A stretch of DNA of 14,919 bases, from the NCBI GenBank assembly GCA_002401385.1, contig NVSY01000007.1, positions 43,943 to 58,861 of the forward strand. The letters are read 5' to 3'. The DNA comes from Flavobacteriaceae bacterium. Lineage in GTDB: Bacteria > Bacteroidota > Bacteroidia > Flavobacteriales > Flavobacteriaceae. The position numbers and the translations under genes were made by a program. The notes beneath the pieces are model-generated. The model ran no database searches and was not told the origin of the DNA. It saw only the letters and a list, made by a program, of their open reading frames with translations. Below, one piece after another: positions 13,213 through 14,919 of the stretch (its first letter is position 1; every line of letters begins with the position of its first letter).

Positions 13213-14919
13213 ATGCAGGAGAACCCTATTTTATATTATACCAATAGATTATTAGATTTTAATAGCCAATTAAAAGCTGTAAAACGATTGTTGTACTTGT
13301 CTTCTCTATTTCGATTCGTTGTTTTTTTAGGGACTTCTTTTGCCATCTATACTACATTTGATCAATGGAAAATCAGCTTGTTGTGTGCTATTGTTGGTGT
13401 TATTGGCTTTGTCTTTTTATTGCTACGTCATCTAAAACTGGCGTATAAACGAGATAAAATAAAGGCGCTTATTGCCATGAATCAGTTGGAAATAGATGTC
13501 TTAAATGGCAATATATCTAAACTGCCAACGGGTGATGAATTTATAGATCCGAGTCATTTTTATAGTTATGATATCGATTTGTTTGGCCCCAATTCTTTGT
13601 TTCAATACATTAACAGAACAAGTACAGAAGAAGGGAAAAGAAAATTGGCAACGCTTTTTACTTCCAATGATATAGAAGGAATATTTCAAAAACAGCAAGT
13701 GGTTGAAGAGTTATCTTATAAAGCAGATTGGCGTCAGAATTTTACCGCCATCTCATCATTGATAAAAAACAATACAAAAGTAAAGACTTTGACCAATTGG
13801 CTGACCAATTACACTTCTTTTGTACCTAAGATTATGCGTTTTTTACCGAGCGTATTTTCTGCAATTTCCATTGTGATTACAGTCTTGTTTTTTATAGATT
13901 TAGTACCTACAGTTGTTTTTTATGCCTGGTTTTTCCTTGGTTTAGGAATCAGTGCGATCTATGTAGGTCGGGTAAATTCTTTGTCCAATCATACAAGCAC
14001 GGTAAGTGATACATTTAGTGAATATTCAAAATTGATTGCTTGTGTGGAGTCTGCTGAATTTGTTTGTGATGGACTTAAAAAGCAACAAGAAAAATTGATA
14101 CAGGAACAGGTGATAGCCTCTGGGATAGTACAGGAGTTTTCTAAATTGTTATCGGCTTTGGATAGTCGAAACAATATCTTTATTGGCATGGTATTGAATG
14201 GCTTTTTTCTGTGGGATTTGAAACAATCGTTTTTAATAGAAGCATGGATTGAAAAATACCATTCAAAAGTAGCTGATTGGTTTGAGGTTATTGCGTTTTT
14301 TGATGCTCAAAACAGTCTTGGGAATTATGTGTTCAATCATCCAAAATTTCAAACGGCTTCCATCAATCCAAGTGAGAATGTTGTGCTAAAAGCAGAAAAA
14401 TTAGGGCATCCTTTATTGAAAATAAAAGGACGAATTGATAATGATTTTACTATTGAGAAGGAACAGTTTTTTATTGTAACAGGGGCCAATATGGCGGGAA
14501 AAAGTACGTTTTTACGCACGGTGTCTTTGAGCATTGTTTTGTGTAATATGGGCTTGCCTATTTGTGCTTCCAAGGCAATATACTCACCTATTAAATTAAT
14601 TACTAGCATGCGGACGAGCGATTCTTTGGCGGAAGGTTCTTCGTATTTCTTTGCGGAATTACAACGCTTAAAAACCATTGTGGATGCCGTAAAATCCGAT
14701 AAATATTTTATCATTTTAGACGAAATTTTAAAAGGAACCAATAGCCATGATAAGGCCTTGGGATCTAAGAAGATTGTACGTCAGTTTGCATATCAAAAAG
14801 CTTGTGGAATTATCGCAACTCACGATTTGAGTTTGTGTGAATTAGAGGAAGAAATTTTAGCAGTAGAAAATTACTTTTTTGATGCTGAAATAATTAATGA
14901 TGAACTGTTTTTTGGTTAT
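13213..14919 (+). CDS. MutS-like ATPase with membrane segments (3' end outside window)
   Basis: The frame is open from ATG 13213 to the window edge (569 codons, no stop). The C-terminal part is a MutS-type ABC ATPase. Walker A is GANMAGKST (424-432) and the signature-like segment is SMRTSDSLAEGSSYFFAEL (about 474-492). Walker B is FIILDE, with D503/E504, and the switch histidine is H537 in ATHDLS. The GTNSHDK segment after Walker B matches MutS proteins. Unlike MutS itself there is no N-terminal mismatch-binding domain. Instead hydrophobic segments occur near residues 31-49, 54-71 and 214-255, suggesting a membrane-anchored protein. From memory, Bacteroidota often encode such MutS-related proteins of about 590 residues, of unknown role, so few residues should be missing. 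A -7-like box (TACTTTTA, 13187-13194) lies in the 45-base gap after the methyltransferase gene. Confidence 0.9.
   Translation, partial: MQENPILYYTNRLLDFNSQLKAVKRLLYLSSLFRFVVFLGTSFAIYTTFDQWKISLLCAIVGVIGFVFLLLRHLKLAYKRDKIKALIAMNQLEIDVLNGNISKLPTGDEFIDPSHFYSYDIDLFGPNSLFQYINRTSTEEGKRKLATLFTSNDIEGIFQKQQVVEELSYKADWRQNFTAISSLIKNNTKVKTLTNWLTNYTSFVPKIMRFLPSVFSAISIVITVLFFIDLVPTVVFYAWFFLGLGISAIYVGRVNSLSNHTSTVSDTFSEYSKLIACVESAEFVCDGLKKQQEKLIQEQVIASGIVQEFSKLLSALDSRNNIFIGMVLNGFFLWDLKQSFLIEAWIEKYHSKVADWFEVIAFFDAQNSLGNYVFNHPKFQTASINPSENVVLKAEKLGHPLLKIKGRIDNDFTIEKEQFFIVTGANMAGKSTFLRTVSLSIVLCNMGLPICASKAIYSPIKLITSMRTSDSLAEGSSYFFAELQRLKTIVDAVKSDKYFIILDEILKGTNSHDKALGSKKIVRQFAYQKACGIIATHDLSLCELEEEILAVENYFFDAEIINDELFFGY

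Noticed and set aside
1..14919. CRISPR array, insertion sequence or prophage
   Set aside because: No regularly spaced repeats, transposase, integrase or phage structural genes are visible on either strand.

Overview
The window looks like a piece of a Flavobacteriaceae (Bacteroidota) chromosome. It is AT-rich, several genes are preceded by Bacteroidota-type -7 boxes (TAnnTTTG), Shine-Dalgarno sequences are largely absent, and exported proteins carry short signal peptides ending in Q. The protein set (VPS10/BNR-repeat protein, single-cysteine thioredoxin-like protein, membrane MutS-like ATPase, type I Map) is also typical of that family. No species can be named from the sequence alone.

Region 1 (1-2690) is accessory DNA, locally extremely AT-rich. 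It opens with the C-terminal ATPase domain of a sensor histidine kinase cut by the window edge. A receiver-like protein with no output domain follows, and then a small protein carrying the His and Cys motifs of caspase/CHAT-type proteases. The three genes overlap at both junctions (ATGA, then TGATG), so they form one translationally coupled unit. The inferred logic is that a kinase signals to a receiver, which licenses a caspase-like effector. This is the best candidate here for an undescribed, possibly anti-phage, system. A repeat-containing spacer separates it from a CPBP/Abi-type membrane protease gene.

Region 2 (2690-3070) holds a leader with a perfect 13-bp tandem repeat, a -7 box, tRNA-Ala(GGC) and a strong intrinsic terminator. 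The tRNA sits between the AT-rich accessory part and ordinary chromosome.

Region 3 (3297-5319, minus strand) encodes an exported single-cysteine thioredoxin-like protein and a cytosolic Xaa-Pro aminopeptidase P, separated by a clear terminator.

Region 4 (5412-9622, plus strand) is a probable operon: an exported ChaN-like haem/iron-binding protein, a 926-residue exported VPS10/sortilin-type BNR propeller protein and a GNAT acetyltransferase. A perfect 11-bp inverted repeat covers the promoter -7 box of the first gene.

Region 5 (9645-11219) contains a MarR-GNAT fusion regulator preceded by two related palindromes, one a perfect 36-bp palindrome ending one base before the start codon. A VOC/glyoxalase-fold protein follows. 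About 360 bp with little convincing coding content comes next.

Region 6 (11557-14919) is housekeeping: methionine aminopeptidase (map), a one-base-overlapping class I methyltransferase, and a MutS-like ATPase with membrane segments that runs off the right edge.
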